Origin: a gamma proteobacterium endosymbiont of Lamellibrachia anaximandri
Lineage (GTDB): Bacteria > Pseudomonadota > Gammaproteobacteria > Chromatiales > Chromatiaceae
Reading direction: 5' to 3'
Assembly: GCA_016756835.1 (NCBI GenBank)
Contig: JAESPE010000040.1
Coordinates: forward strand, 1 to 33,254
DNA length: 33,254 nt
Below the pieces are notes generated by a model. It did not search any database. It was not told where the DNA came from and worked only from the letters and a program-made list of their open reading frames with translations. The position numbers and the translations under genes were made by a program. Positions 16,221-24,292 of this stretch are shown here, piece after piece. How positions within the stretch are numbered: position 1 is the stretch's first letter; every line of letters begins with the position of its first letter.

Positions 16221-17007
16221 GGTCCCATCTCCTGTAGAATCGACAGTTGGAAACCCGGCAGGCATACGCCGGGGTCATTGTAAGTATAGATGGGAAAAGA
16301 TTACATTGAGTTAGGGCCTGTCAACACTATGCGGATGGCGAGCGTTTTCAGCAGAATAGACACATCTCGTACTCACGAATGGAGAAAGGAATCCAACTTA
16401 TTCTGAGTGTCGGCTGGCCTTACACTGTTTTCATGGTTTTTCGACTAATAAATCAGTTGGTTACCTTTGATCATGCTATTTATCAACTATTGGCCGTCGG
16501 ATTTTTTTACACTTGATTAATCATCTATTGCTTAAGTCCTTGATTTATAGTGGTGGCGCGAATATTGCATAGGTTAATAGAAATCCAGGCTATTTGAGCA
16601 TGGAATCAGGAGCCAACCATGAACGGCGCGATTAAATCTGCTTCGCTTGGCGAAAACAAATTCCAATCCCTTCTCCTATCCGCACTTGGCGGGTCCAGTA
16701 GGAATGCGAGAGCTTATTCTGTAGTTCGTGGAACCCACCACCCTGACTCATTTGGGATTAGGTCCCGCTGGTCTCGGTTTCTACAGACGCAGAAAGGTTT
16801 CTGACTGTTTGGCCCTCACTATATCTGCTTTTTCGTATTACTCGGTCTCCGATAGGGCATAATATGCCCGAAGACCTCTAACTATGCATGGACCGACTTT
16901 AAGGGATGGTTACAACATTGCGCGGATCAGTTTCTCAACACTGTCATCGGATAAGGTTATTGGTGGCACAACCCGAAATGCAACTGATTCAAATATGACT
17001 GGATACC
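16221..17007. other. Long intergenic region with decayed sequence
   Basis: Most of this 787-nt stretch shows no gene. It includes a PEP-CTERM relic (16728-16799) and the sequence GGGCCTGTCAACACTATGCG near 16315, which looks like the end of a dispersed element, though only one copy is visible here. A 61-codon plus-strand frame at 16619-16804 has a fair ribosome site (AGGAG at 16607-16611), but its C-terminal half overlaps the PEP-CTERM relic in another frame and its sequence has no recognisable feature. Confidence 0.35.
16728..16799 (+). pseudogene. Relic of a PEP-CTERM sorting domain
   Basis: Read from GTG 16728 the frame gives VEPTTLTHLGLGPAGLGFYR then RRKV, close to a consensus PEP-CTERM tail (VPEPTTLALLGLGLAGLGFxRRRK) with one residue lost at the PEP and a His and Pro in the helix. 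The frame is closed by TAG six nt upstream and runs on past the basic end, so only the 3' fragment of a former gene remains. Confidence 0.55.
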
Positions 17008-17394
17008 ATGAATCTACCGAAAGCTGAACAGGCAATTGTCAACGGCATCTATGCCGCGGTGGCTTGGCTGATTCTTGATTTTGGACTTCTGCTCCAGATG
17101 CACGGGGAGCAAACACTTTCCTTTCTCGTCTCTCGACCGGAAATGGCCGCCGGAGCGATCATCGTTATCGCTTGCATAGCAGGACTGTTTTATAAATCCC
17201 GCTTGGCATCCATATCGCTTTTCCTGCTCTTCTTGTTGCCATTGGTATTACGTGCAGCACAGGGAGTGTTTCCCTCCACTATGTTTTTGTTGTTTTCTCT
17301 CATTCTGCTCTTCTTTTTCCTCACCGCCGTTTTAGGCACCTTCAGTTACCATCATCTCAAGACATTGAGTCGGGATACGAACAAACCGGATTGA
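17008..17394 (+). CDS. Small multi-pass membrane protein, function unknown
   Basis: The 128-residue product has hydrophobic segments near residues 12-30, 46-64, 70-86 and 91-113, and a short polar C-terminus (HHLKTLSRDTNKPD), so it is probably a four-helix inner-membrane protein. No motif or family is recognised. The ribosome site is poor (GACTGGATACC before the ATG), so the exact start is uncertain. It lies between a decayed intergenic region and the toxin-antitoxin island, transcribed in the same direction as the latter but about 200 nt ahead of it. Confidence 0.6.
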   Translation: MNLPKAEQAIVNGIYAAVAWLILDFGLLLQMHGEQTLSFLVSRPEMAAGAIIVIACIAGLFYKSRLASISLFLLFLLPLVLRAAQGVFPSTMFLLFSLILLFFFLTAVLGTFSYHHLKTLSRDTNKPD

Positions 17395-17601
17395 CTTTCG
17401 AGCCTTCTGTGTTCCCATATTTATCAATAGGTTACATAGCCATCATGTCCAGATCGTGTCTACGGTTGCCCAGCTTTCGGGTTGCCATCAATCGCCACTA
17501 TATTTGGTTAGTCCCGGAGCCAGTAGAAACAACGACGATTGGCATCACCGCTTTGACGTACATTATCAGTATCTCTACCGACCTCTTTTCAAGTGTGCAC
17601 C

Positions 17602-17886
17602 ATGACTGTCACCGCGGCTAAAAACGAGCGAATTAACCTGCGCCTGAAACAAAGCGCCAAGAACCTTATTGAGCGAGCGGCAACCTTCGAGGGAAAGACT
17701 GTCAGCAGCTTCATTTTGTCCAGCGCTCTGGCTAGCGCCGAAAAGACCATTCATGAGCACGATTCCATCCAACTCAACGAACAAGATGCACAGCATTTTT
17801 TTCATGCACTGGCCAAACCAGTCACGTTCAATAAAAAACTGACCGAAGCCTTGGTGGAGCATGACCGCCGCGTAGACTCCGAATGA
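17602..17886 (+). CDS. tacA: DUF1778 (TacA-type) antitoxin
   Basis: From ATG 17602 the product is 94 residues. It contains the ribbon-helix-helix region NERINLRLKQSAKNLIERAA (DNA binding and autoregulation), followed by 'FEGKTVSSFILSSALASAEKTI' and a C-terminal segment (SIQLNEQDAQHFFHALAKPV) that in this family wraps around and blocks the GNAT toxin. An in-frame GTG at 17593 is possible but has no better ribosome site. Its stop overlaps the start of the toxin gene in ATGA (17883-17886), the standard arrangement for these operons. Upstream, TTGACG at 17553-17558 could be the -35 box of the operon promoter. Confidence 0.88.
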   Translation: MTVTAAKNERINLRLKQSAKNLIERAATFEGKTVSSFILSSALASAEKTIHEHDSIQLNEQDAQHFFHALAKPVTFNKKLTEALVEHDRRVDSE

Positions 17887-18383
17887 GTTCAGAAAGTGAA
17901 CTCGTTATAGAGCCGCTAAACCGAAATCACAACAGGGCTACTTTCAACTGTGGTATTGAGTCCCTGGATCGCTACCTGAAACGTCAGGCCAGCCAGGATA
18001 TAAAACGCCGGATCAGCCGCGTGTTCGTTGCCTGCGCTCTCCAGGATGAAACAAGAGTCCTGGGCTATTACACGCTCAGCACCCTCTCCATCGATTTGTC
18101 GGTCTTGCCAGAAAAAGTCGCGAAGAAGTTGCCCAGACACCCTATACCGGCTGCTCTCATCAGCCGGTTGGCCATTGACATTTCTGCGCAAGGTAAGGGG
18201 ATTGGCAAGATGCTCCTATCCAACTCGATTAAACGAACCTTAGCGGTTAGGGACGATATCGCAATCTCTGCAATGGTCGTGGATGCCATCAACCAGGAGG
18301 CAGACTCCTTCTACAAGCGTTACGGCTTCTCCCGCCTCGCTCACAGCGGCAGCCGCCTGTTCCTACCGCTGAAATCCTTATGA
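17883..18383 (+). CDS. tacT: GNAT acetyltransferase toxin (TacT/AtaT-like)
   Basis: The 166-residue GCN5-related N-acetyltransferase has the family N-terminus (IEPLNRNHNRATFNCGIESLDRYL), the acetyl-CoA pyrophosphate-binding motif AQGKGIGKML near residues 101-110, and the C-terminal FYKRYGF motif with a Tyr suited to the catalytic role. Relatives block translation by acetylating the amino group of charged tRNAs, and are neutralised by the cognate DUF1778 antitoxin, here encoded immediately upstream with a 4-nt overlap. The frame is complete with no lesion, so the pair looks functional. Confidence 0.88.
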   Translation: MSSESELVIEPLNRNHNRATFNCGIESLDRYLKRQASQDIKRRISRVFVACALQDETRVLGYYTLSTLSIDLSVLPEKVAKKLPRHPIPAALISRLAIDISAQGKGIGKMLLSNSIKRTLAVRDDIAISAMVVDAINQEADSFYKRYGFSRLAHSGSRLFLPLKSL

Positions 18384-18511
18384 CTATTTGTGTTGAACCT
18401 CGTCTCGCCTGCTGACTCGGTCGGGCCAAACCGGCCACAGGTTGTTCTCATCGATCATTTACTGAAAGCCCATCGACGACGCTGGCCCACGTCCACCCCT
18501 GGTTGCACGTT

Positions 18512-18673
18512 AGGGAGCCTCTGATTAAGTCTGACGAAGTAGATTGTGAATCAGAATATTCAGATTCAAGGCGCAAATTGCACGTACTAGCTGACTATTG
18601 CGAAGATTTGCAACGCAGAAGCTGGATATTCTGGGCGCAAGAAACAAGTTCACGACTTGATCAGAGGCTCCCT
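18512..18673. mobile_element. MITE-like element with 20-bp terminal inverted repeats
   Basis: AGGGAGCCTCTGATTAAGTC (18512-18531) is matched by its complement at 18654-18673 with a single mismatch. The 162-nt unit has no coding capacity. TA is found at both outer junctions (18511-18512 and 18673-18674 in the symmetric reading TAGGG...CCCTA), consistent with a TA target duplication of the IS630/mariner type. It lies between the two toxin-antitoxin pairs and 12 nt before the first hip operator. Confidence 0.7.
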
Positions 18674-18685
18674 AAAATCCATTTA

Positions 18686-18703
18686 TTTCTCATATTTGAG
18701 TAA
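18686..18703. promoter_or_regulatory. hip operator O1 (TTTCTC-N6-GAGTAA)
   Basis: It is an imperfect palindrome, one mismatch in six pairs, with the same spacer length and inner ATATT as O2, exactly 50 bp upstream of it. It lies just upstream of the -35 box. Confidence 0.6.
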
Positions 18704-18706
18704 TTA

Positions 18707-18735
18707 TTGACATAAGTAACGCAATATACTATATG
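18707..18735 (+). promoter_or_regulatory. Predicted sigma-70 promoter of hipBA
   Basis: TTGACA (18707-18712) is separated by 17 nt from TATATG (18730-18735), so transcription would begin near 18742, inside operator O2. This gives a very short leader before the ATG at 18756. The promoter is bracketed by the two operators. Confidence 0.6.
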
Positions 18736-18753
18736 TTTCTCATATTGGAGAAA
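18736..18753. promoter_or_regulatory. hip operator O2 (TTTCTC-N6-GAGAAA), overlapping the ribosome site
   Basis: It is a perfect 6-bp inverted repeat directly after the -10 box. Its right arm includes the GGAG (18747-18750) that serves as ribosome site for hipB, so bound repressor would cover the transcription start. Confidence 0.65.
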
Positions 18754-18755
18754 TT

Positions 18756-19049
18756 ATGGCCAGAAAAATCACACCTCTGCCACTTCCCGAATCCCCGCTC
18801 ATCGATACCCTGGCAGAATTCGGGGCTCATGTACGCAGCATGCGGACGCAGATGCAGTTACGTATCGATGATGCCGCTGCTTTGTGCGGTGTGTCGGTTC
18901 AGCTGCTCTCCGACTTGGAAAATGGTCGGCGTTCCGTTGGCTTGGATAAGGCGCTTACCGTGGCTCGACAATTAGGCCTGTCCTTAGTCGCAATACCACG
19001 TACAGAGTTAAACGCTGCGCTATCTCATATCCATAAGGCACGCAAATGA
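18756..19049 (+). CDS. hipB: HipB-like antitoxin, Xre-type DNA-binding protein
   Basis: The 97-residue protein has a helix-turn-helix of Xre/Cro type at about residues 25-80: 'FGAHVRSMRTQMQLRIDDAAALCGVSVQLLSDLENGRRSVGLDKALTVARQLGLSL' (quoted here as MRTQMQLRIDDAAALCGVS plus DLENGRRSVGLDKAL). HipB proteins dimerise, neutralise HipA and, with it, repress their own operon by binding palindromic operators; two such sites flank the promoter here. Its stop overlaps the hipA start by 4 nt (ATGA at 19046-19049). The ribosome site is GGAG 5 nt before the ATG. Confidence 0.88.
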   Translation: MARKITPLPLPESPLIDTLAEFGAHVRSMRTQMQLRIDDAAALCGVSVQLLSDLENGRRSVGLDKALTVARQLGLSLVAIPRTELNAALSHIHKARK

Positions 19050-20377
19050 ACACCCATACTTTGAATGCATGGGTGGGTCAGGCTCTGCTCGGCACCCTGA
19101 CCTATGATGACGCGACGGGCCGCTTCGCCTTCAATTACGACCCAGCTTGGACAACGTCCCCCCACGCATATCCCGTCTCCCCCTCCCTACCCTTTGTCAG
19201 GCCAGAGGAACTGAGTGACGAACTGCATTCAGTCAGTGTCCGGCGTTTTTTCGAGAATTTATTACCTGAAGGAAAGGCGCTCGAAGATGCTGCTGGTGCC
19301 AACCAGGTCTCCAAGGCCAATCTTTACGGTCTGCTGCGTTCACTAGGAAGAGAAAGCACCGGTGCACTGAGCCTGCTTCCTGAAGGTCTCACACCTGAAA
19401 AGACACCAAATTCAAAGCGTGAGATCAGCCATGCCGAGTTATCCCAACGTATCCAGGATCGCGCCAACCAGCCATTTAATATCTGGGATGGTCGCGTCAG
19501 ACTGTCAATCGCCGGCCTACAGGACAAGTTAGCCGTTTTTAGAGACAAAGAAGAAAAGCTCTATTTGGTTGAGGGACAACTTGCTTCCACACATATCCTC
19601 AAGCCTGAACCTTTGAATCCCAATCTGAGACATCTGGTTGCGAACGAACATTTCTGCCTGAACCTCGCGGCTCGCCTGGGGGTGCATACACCTGAGACAG
19701 AAATCCTTCGAGTACCCGAGGCCTTATTGGTTGTGAAACGCTTCGACCGACAACTAAGCACTGAAGGTGTTCAACGCCTGCATTGCGTCGATACCTGCCA
19801 AGCGCTCGATCTGGGTGTCAGTCACAAGTACGAACGCAATTTTGGTAGTGGCCGCGATGTGGCGCATATCCGGGATGGCGTTAGCCTAGAGCGCTTATTC
19901 TCCCTTGCACCTCTCACCCAAGCGGAAGCCGCCACTCGAATGGAGCTACTGCGCTGGAGTCTAATCCAGTATCTGATTGGCAACAGTGACGCCCACGGGA
20001 AGAACGTCTCCTTTTTGGTTGAATCCGGTGGACTTCGGTTGGCGCCTTTCTATGACATGGTGTCTGTATGTATTTATCCCGACATTGAACATGAAGCCGC
20101 CATGGCCCTTGGCGATGAATTTAACTTTGAGCGGGTGCGTGCCTATGACTGGGCTGAATTCGCTTATCGATGCGGTATTCCTCCACGTCTAATTGTGCGA
20201 GAGATAAAACGTATAACCAGAGCACTGCGCAAAGAAGCCCCTATTCAGATCGTATGGTCTGGATACACGCATGAGGAACGTGAAGTGCTGCAACAGGTCA
20301 CGGAATATAGCCTGAAACAGGCAGGTCAACTAGAACAAGACGCCGGCCATATCACTAAGGTGCGCATAGAAGAATAG
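19046..20377 (+). CDS. hipA: HipA-like serine/threonine kinase toxin
   Basis: The 443-residue protein matches full-length HipA (about 440). The HipA N-terminal domain (WVGQALLGTLTYD, 'ALSLLPEGL') is followed by the kinase core. Seen there are the P-loop-like SIAGLQDKLAV at 154-164 with Ser154 at the autophosphorylation position, Lys186 in STHILKPE, the catalytic Asp315 and Asn320 in GNSDAHGKN, and metal-binding Asp337 in PFYDMVS. HipA kinases phosphorylate aminoacyl-tRNA synthetases (GltX in E. coli), causing amino-acid-starvation signalling and growth arrest. The gene is complete, translationally coupled to hipB, and appears functional. The exact target here cannot be read from sequence. Confidence 0.9.
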   Translation: MNTHTLNAWVGQALLGTLTYDDATGRFAFNYDPAWTTSPHAYPVSPSLPFVRPEELSDELHSVSVRRFFENLLPEGKALEDAAGANQVSKANLYGLLRSLGRESTGALSLLPEGLTPEKTPNSKREISHAELSQRIQDRANQPFNIWDGRVRLSIAGLQDKLAVFRDKEEKLYLVEGQLASTHILKPEPLNPNLRHLVANEHFCLNLAARLGVHTPETEILRVPEALLVVKRFDRQLSTEGVQRLHCVDTCQALDLGVSHKYERNFGSGRDVAHIRDGVSLERLFSLAPLTQAEAATRMELLRWSLIQYLIGNSDAHGKNVSFLVESGGLRLAPFYDMVSVCIYPDIEHEAAMALGDEFNFERVRAYDWAEFAYRCGIPPRLIVREIKRITRALRKEAPIQIVWSGYTHEEREVLQQVTEYSLKQAGQLEQDAGHITKVRIEE

Positions 20378-20415
20378 CCGTCCTACTGCAGACATGTATT
20401 CCGTTCAACCCATAA

Positions 20416-20790
20416 ACTCCCATATACGATCAACTGAAGGGCTTTGTGCGCCATATCATTGTATTAAGGGGCGGAAGATCGGCAAAAGAACGGCGTGAAA
20501 TCCAGGAACAACTGCAATCAATCCCGACTGAGGAAGAACGGCTGTTGCTGGCAACCGGCAGGTATATTGGAGAGGGATTTGACGACGCACGTCTGGACAC
20601 CCTATTCCTGACATTACCGGTCTCGTGGACCGGACGGTTACACCGGCTGCACCCAGGCAAAGATGAAGTCAAGATAGTCGACTATGTTGATAGCAAGGTG
20701 CCCATGCTCACCAGAATATTCGAAAGACGGCTTCGCGATTATCGTGCAATGGGTTATGAAGAAGAGGATCACCAAACCATCTTTGGCTAA
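20416..20790 (+). pseudogene. C-terminal remnant of a DEAD/DEAH (TOTE-like) helicase
   Basis: The frame is open from 20416 (stop at 20413) and reads VRHIIVLRGGRSAKERREIQ, 'EEERLLLATGRYIGEGFDDARLDTLFLTLPVSWTGRLHRLH' (in two pieces: motif V LLLATGRYIGEGFDD, then LPVSW...GRLHRLH), 'VKIVDYVDSKVPMLTRIFERRL'. This matches the last part of large superfamily 2 helicases of the TOTE/restriction-associated type. Those have 'SWxGTLxQYxGRLHR' for motif VI; here about seven residues including the motif VI Gln are gone. Everything upstream (Walker A and B) is absent. A 114-residue peptide from GTG 20446 could be made but could not be a helicase. It lies behind hipA, consistent with a decayed defence gene in the island. 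Confidence 0.75.
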
Positions 20791-21005
20791 CAAGCATTGC
20801 CGTTTACATTGCAACACCGTACTGCCCCGTACAGATTAAACGTATTCAGGTGGATACCAGGCGATGCGGGAGACGCGGGGAAAAATGTCGTGGAAAGGTG
20901 GGGAAAATCCTGCCAGTTTCCTGTCATCAATTACCTAAACAGCCCCAATATTTGCCACCCTGACAAATCTGGCTTATTTTAACTGATTGAATTATAAGGA
21001 ATATT

Positions 21006-21095
<90 letters not shown>

Positions 21096-21160
21096 CGATT
21101 TGGGAGGCGCAAGGTTAAACCAGATCGGCATCAGACGCAAATCAAAATAACCCGGATCTC

Positions 21161-21631
21161 TTACAAGTGGTTGCTAAGCCTGGCGGGCTGTGCATCATCC
21201 ATCAGGGAACGGAACTGGGTGCCGCTGACATGGATAACCTTTGTATGGTCACCCGTCTCAAAAAAGACGTCTGTCTGATCAACCAGGCACTTATCAACCA
21301 AAGTCTCGATACCGTAGGGCTTGCCAACAGGTGGTACGGCCCCAGGCTCACAGTCGGCAAAGGCATCGGTCAACTCCTGCTCGTCGATGAGTTCCAGATC
21401 CCGGCCAGTCATGGCACTCAGTTCCCTAAGCTCCAATCTGTGAGAAGCAGGGATGACCACCATCAGATAACTTTCATCATCGCCCAGCAGTACCGACTTT
21501 GCCATCTTGTCACCCGGAATGTGTGCTGCTTCCGCTGTCCACAAAGTCGAGTGAGTCCGCTGATGATCAATAACTTCGTAATCGGTATCGTGACTCTCCA
21601 GAAACTCTCTCAATGTAATCGCTATACCCAC
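21161..21631 (-). CDS. YbaK/EbsC-type aminoacyl-tRNA deacylase domain protein
   Basis: From GTG 21629-21631 (AGGAG 7 nt upstream) the product is 156 residues, one YbaK/prolyl-tRNA synthetase-associated domain. Diagnostic segments are 'HSTLWTAEAAHIPGDKMAKSV', the strand SYLMVVIPASHRLEL, and GAVPPVGKPYGIETLVD, the glycine-rich loop that positions the aminoacyl end. Family members hydrolyse misacylated tRNAs in trans (Cys-tRNAPro for YbaK, Ala-tRNAPro for ProX). Which substrate applies here is not clear. ATG 21652 (MCERRKRV...) with AAAGG upstream is an alternative start adding 7 residues. It sits next to the tRNA-Ser gene on the same strand, 65 nt upstream, though co-transcription is not required. 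Confidence 0.82.
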   Translation of the reverse strand: MGIAITLREFLESHDTDYEVIDHQRTHSTLWTAEAAHIPGDKMAKSVLLGDDESYLMVVIPASHRLELRELSAMTGRDLELIDEQELTDAFADCEPGAVPPVGKPYGIETLVDKCLVDQTDVFFETGDHTKVIHVSGTQFRSLMDDAQPARLSNHL

Positions 21632-21715
21632 TCTCTTTCTCCTCTCACACATCACCTTTACTTTGAAGTATAGTTCGCTATCTGTTTTTTCTTCTGATCA
21701 AGTGTAAATCTCAGT

Positions 21716-22555
21716 ATGGCCAAAAAATCGAACAAAAAAAGTAAACAAAGGTCGACAATGGCTGAGTTGGCTGACCGTCACCATCTCTACGAGCTTTCCG
21801 TCCAGTGTGCTGAGTCCGAGATCGATTTTGTCGATGACGCATATAAGAAACTCCGCGGACGCCGGGCAAAACTGCTGCGCGAGGACTTCTGCGGTACCGC
21901 AAACGTCTGTAGTGAATGGGTGCGCCGCCGCAAAACCAACCACGCCATCGGAGTCGATCTGGACAAAGAGGTGTTGGACTGGGGTAAAACGCACCAGATT
22001 GGCCAGCTCAAAGCCTCCAAAGCCAAACGGATCGAGCTGATTCTGGATAATGTGTTAACCGTGCAAACAGAAGCGCCGGACATCATCTCGGCAATGAACT
22101 TCAGCTATTGGCTTTTCAAGGAGCGCGACCAACTGAAGGGTTACTTTAAGCAGGTACACAAGCAACTGGCTGAGGGGGGCATCCTCTTCATGGACGCCTA
22201 TGGAGGTTACGACTCTTTCCGTGACATCGTTGAAGAGCGGGAGATCGAGGACGGGAACAGCAGCTTCACCTATATCTGGGAGCAGGAAAAATACGACCCC
22301 ATCAGCGGCACCCTGATCTGCCACATCCATTTCGATTTTCCGGATGATTCGCGCCTGGAAAAGGCCTACAGCTACAACTGGCGCCTCTGGACGCTGCCGG
22401 AGATCCGGGAACTGCTCGATGAGGCAGGTTTCAGCAAGGTGACCTTCTATTGGCAGGGCTTCGATGAAGAGGGTGAAGCGGATGGCATTTTCGAACCTGT
22501 TGAAGAGGGTGAAGCGGACGCCGGGTGGATCGCCTACATTACGGCCGAAAAATAG
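21716..22555 (+). CDS. Class I SAM-dependent methyltransferase, substrate unknown
   Basis: The 279-residue protein begins with a lysine-rich tail (MAKKSNKKSKQRSTMAELAD) and has a Rossmann methyltransferase core. LLREDFCGTANVCSEWV (about residues 53-69) stands in for motif I, 'HAIGVDLDKEVLDWG' holds the acidic residue that binds the SAM ribose, and 'DIISAMNFSYWLFKER' and 'GGILFMDAYGG' are the later strands. The 'LREDFCGT' variant is typical of a proteobacterial methyltransferase family annotated only by fold. The acidic C-terminus contains two GEADxG-type segments (GFDEEGEADG and PVEEGEADAG) whose DNA shares an 18-nt direct repeat (22465 and 22501). Convergent with the SGNH hydrolase gene. Confidence 0.82.
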   Translation: MAKKSNKKSKQRSTMAELADRHHLYELSVQCAESEIDFVDDAYKKLRGRRAKLLREDFCGTANVCSEWVRRRKTNHAIGVDLDKEVLDWGKTHQIGQLKASKAKRIELILDNVLTVQTEAPDIISAMNFSYWLFKERDQLKGYFKQVHKQLAEGGILFMDAYGGYDSFRDIVEEREIEDGNSSFTYIWEQEKYDPISGTLICHIHFDFPDDSRLEKAYSYNWRLWTLPEIRELLDEAGFSKVTFYWQGFDEEGEADGIFEPVEEGEADAGWIAYITAEK

Positions 22556-22603
22556 AGCCACTCCCCGCCTTCCCCGGCCCCACAGCCGGTAGCAGCTTTG
22601 GGG

Positions 22604-23605
22604 TCAGGAATGGACCCAGGCGATGCGAAAGCGTCCTATCGCCACGCCCAGCAGTCCAATAAGCATCAGCCCCAGTGCCCCCGGCTCAGGCACTACTTCG
22701 TGCATTTCAGCAGCAAGTATCTGGTGAGTGGCCGACGTGGGATGAAAACCGTCCCATGAAAGATACTCATCCGGGTTGGCACAGGTGGTTCCTCCGGCTA
22801 AAACAAACTCGCTGTAGCAGGCATCTGTGGCATTGGTAAAACCAAACGAAGCAGGATCGTCATAGACTTGGTTGAGCAGCCCAAAGGTGTCAAATCGCAT
22901 CAGCTCAACGTCAGCAAAGGGGGCTATTGCCGCCAGCAAGGCGGCGTCGAGGGCATTATTGAAGAGATTGGTCAGAAAAGACGCTCCCGCCACCGGCGCT
23001 CCGCCACCGGTTACGAGTGGCACCAAACCCAAGTCTGGGACGTTGGGTATGAGGAAATCCTTTGCCCCGATGGCGGCGAGTTCCCCCACCACCTGAGCAA
23101 TTCCGCTAACTGCAATGGTTATATCGGCAGTGGGATCGTATAAGGGATTTACCAGCGCCTGGTCAAGGATGTCGCTCATGTCATTGGATCCGGACCAGAC
23201 GATAAAGAGAGCGTCGGCATCCGCCGGCGTCATGCCCAGCCCGCCCAGGTAGAGATCCTTCTGTTCATTGAGACTCAGTGCACCGAAGGCGCCGAGTGGA
23301 TGGGTGAAGCTGCGCGCACCGCCATAGGCGTAGTTGCTGCCACCCAATACTGAGCTGCTAGTGGGAAGACCCAATCGATCAGAAAAATAATCGACGTAGT
23401 TCATTCCGTTGGTGAAGCGCCCGCTGTTGGTTCCATCAGTGTATTCCGGTGGTGGTATCAATCCGCCAGTAATTGTTGCGACGTTACCCTGATCCGACAG
23501 GCTGTCACCAAACACATACAGGTCGCTGAAGCGGCTGGCAAAAGTCGTCAGGGGCCATAGCAACACCAGTAAAAGCAATAAACTCCAAAGTCCGTATCTT
23601 CTCAT
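22604..23605 (-). CDS. PEP-CTERM SGNH/GDSL-family hydrolase (lipase/esterase-like)
   Basis: From ATG 23603-23605 (AGGAGC 7 nt upstream) the product is 333 residues. The signal peptide (MRRYGLWSLLLLLVLLWPLT, cleavage near TFA|SR at 23) leads into an SGNH fold: VFGDSLSDQGN with nucleophile Ser35 (block I), the Gly block 'GGSNYAYGGARS', WSGSNDM with the oxyanion Asn (block III), and DGFHPTSATH with Asp285 and His288 (block V). This is the thermolabile-haemolysin/GDSL-lipase branch, which cleaves esters of lipids or acylated sugars. The C-terminus is a PEP-CTERM module (VPEP at 305-308, hydrophobic helix, GRFRIAWVHS). The enzyme would therefore be exported and processed by an exosortase, possibly acting on the exopolysaccharide or cell surface. 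Confidence 0.9.
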   Translation of the reverse strand: MRRYGLWSLLLLLVLLWPLTTFASRFSDLYVFGDSLSDQGNVATITGGLIPPPEYTDGTNSGRFTNGMNYVDYFSDRLGLPTSSSVLGGSNYAYGGARSFTHPLGAFGALSLNEQKDLYLGGLGMTPADADALFIVWSGSNDMSDILDQALVNPLYDPTADITIAVSGIAQVVGELAAIGAKDFLIPNVPDLGLVPLVTGGGAPVAGASFLTNLFNNALDAALLAAIAPFADVELMRFDTFGLLNQVYDDPASFGFTNATDACYSEFVLAGGTTCANPDEYLSWDGFHPTSATHQILAAEMHEVVPEPGALGLMLIGLLGVAIGRFRIAWVHS

Positions 23606-23715
23606 TTTTCGCTCCTGGCTCCGGAAAACGGGGCGCAATGAACCTAACTATAGCTTGTCAAGACAGGAATAAAAGGTGACCTGATCAGAGCATCCGTCGG
23701 AGCGAGGCGCAGCGC

Positions 23716-24249
23716 CTACTCGTGACTGATCGGCTGCAAGTATTTGAACAGGATGAAATCACATATCGCCGACACGTCGTTGATGTCGAGTTGGGGTAGA
23801 GTCAACGGCACAGGTAACGACTCATCGCTGGCTACAGCGACGATCGAGGGGTCCTCCAGACAGAGCAGAGGACGCCCCATGACAGGCCGGTGCAGTTCAA
23901 TCTTGGGGAAACGCACATGACGAAAACCCTCCACCAGGATCAAGTCTAGTCGGGAAGCGTCCAGGCGATCGAGCATGGTCTGCAGGTCAGGATCGCCCTC
24001 GATCTCCTCTTCCACCATCAAGGCCCAGCGCTGGGCGGTCGCCAGCAACACCTGACCGGCACCAGCTTTGCGAAGTTCGTAGCTGTCCTTGCCGGGTTTG
24101 TCGACATCAACTTTATGATGGGCATGCTTGACCACACCGATCCGGATTCCCTCCGCCTTCAACAGCGGAATCAATCGGGTCAACAGGGTGGTTTTTCCGG
24201 TGCCGCTGTATGCGGCAAAGCCCAGTACGGGAACGGCTGCCTGAATCAT
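23716..24249 (-). CDS. mobB: Molybdopterin-guanine dinucleotide biosynthesis adapter MobB
   Basis: The 177-residue protein has an N-terminal P-loop GFAAYSGTGKTTLLTRL (10-26), 'IGVVKHAHHKVDVDKPGKDSYELRKAGA' (the conserved His/Asp-Lys-Asp region; quoted as HAHHKVDVDKPGKDS), and LDLILVEGFRHVRFPKIEL. These are signatures of MobB, the GTP-binding partner that assists MobA in making MGD. That cofactor is required by the formate dehydrogenase encoded at 10968-15247, though the two loci are 8 kb apart. The gene is 43 nt downstream of the DUF2802 gene on the same strand and may be read from the chemotaxis operon. mobA is not in the window. Confidence 0.9.
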   Translation of the reverse strand: MIQAAVPVLGFAAYSGTGKTTLLTRLIPLLKAEGIRIGVVKHAHHKVDVDKPGKDSYELRKAGAGQVLLATAQRWALMVEEEIEGDPDLQTMLDRLDASRLDLILVEGFRHVRFPKIELHRPVMGRPLLCLEDPSIVAVASDESLPVPLTLPQLDINDVSAICDFILFKYLQPISHE

Positions 24250-24292
24250 CTTTCTACCAGCGTGGGAATAGGGAGATACCGGGATGGGGATC

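Noticed and set aside
16619-16804. 61-codon plus-strand frame with a fair ribosome site
   Set aside because: Its second half overlaps a PEP-CTERM relic in another frame and its sequence has no coding features; kept only as a note.
17391-17621. 76-codon frame between the membrane protein and the antitoxin
   Set aside because: TTG start without a ribosome site, no domain, and it overlaps the antitoxin start and its likely promoter.
22465-22518. Tandem duplication in the methyltransferase C-terminus
   Set aside because: Only 18 nt match and the encoded residues suit an ordinary acidic tail, so there is no clear evidence of a recent duplication.
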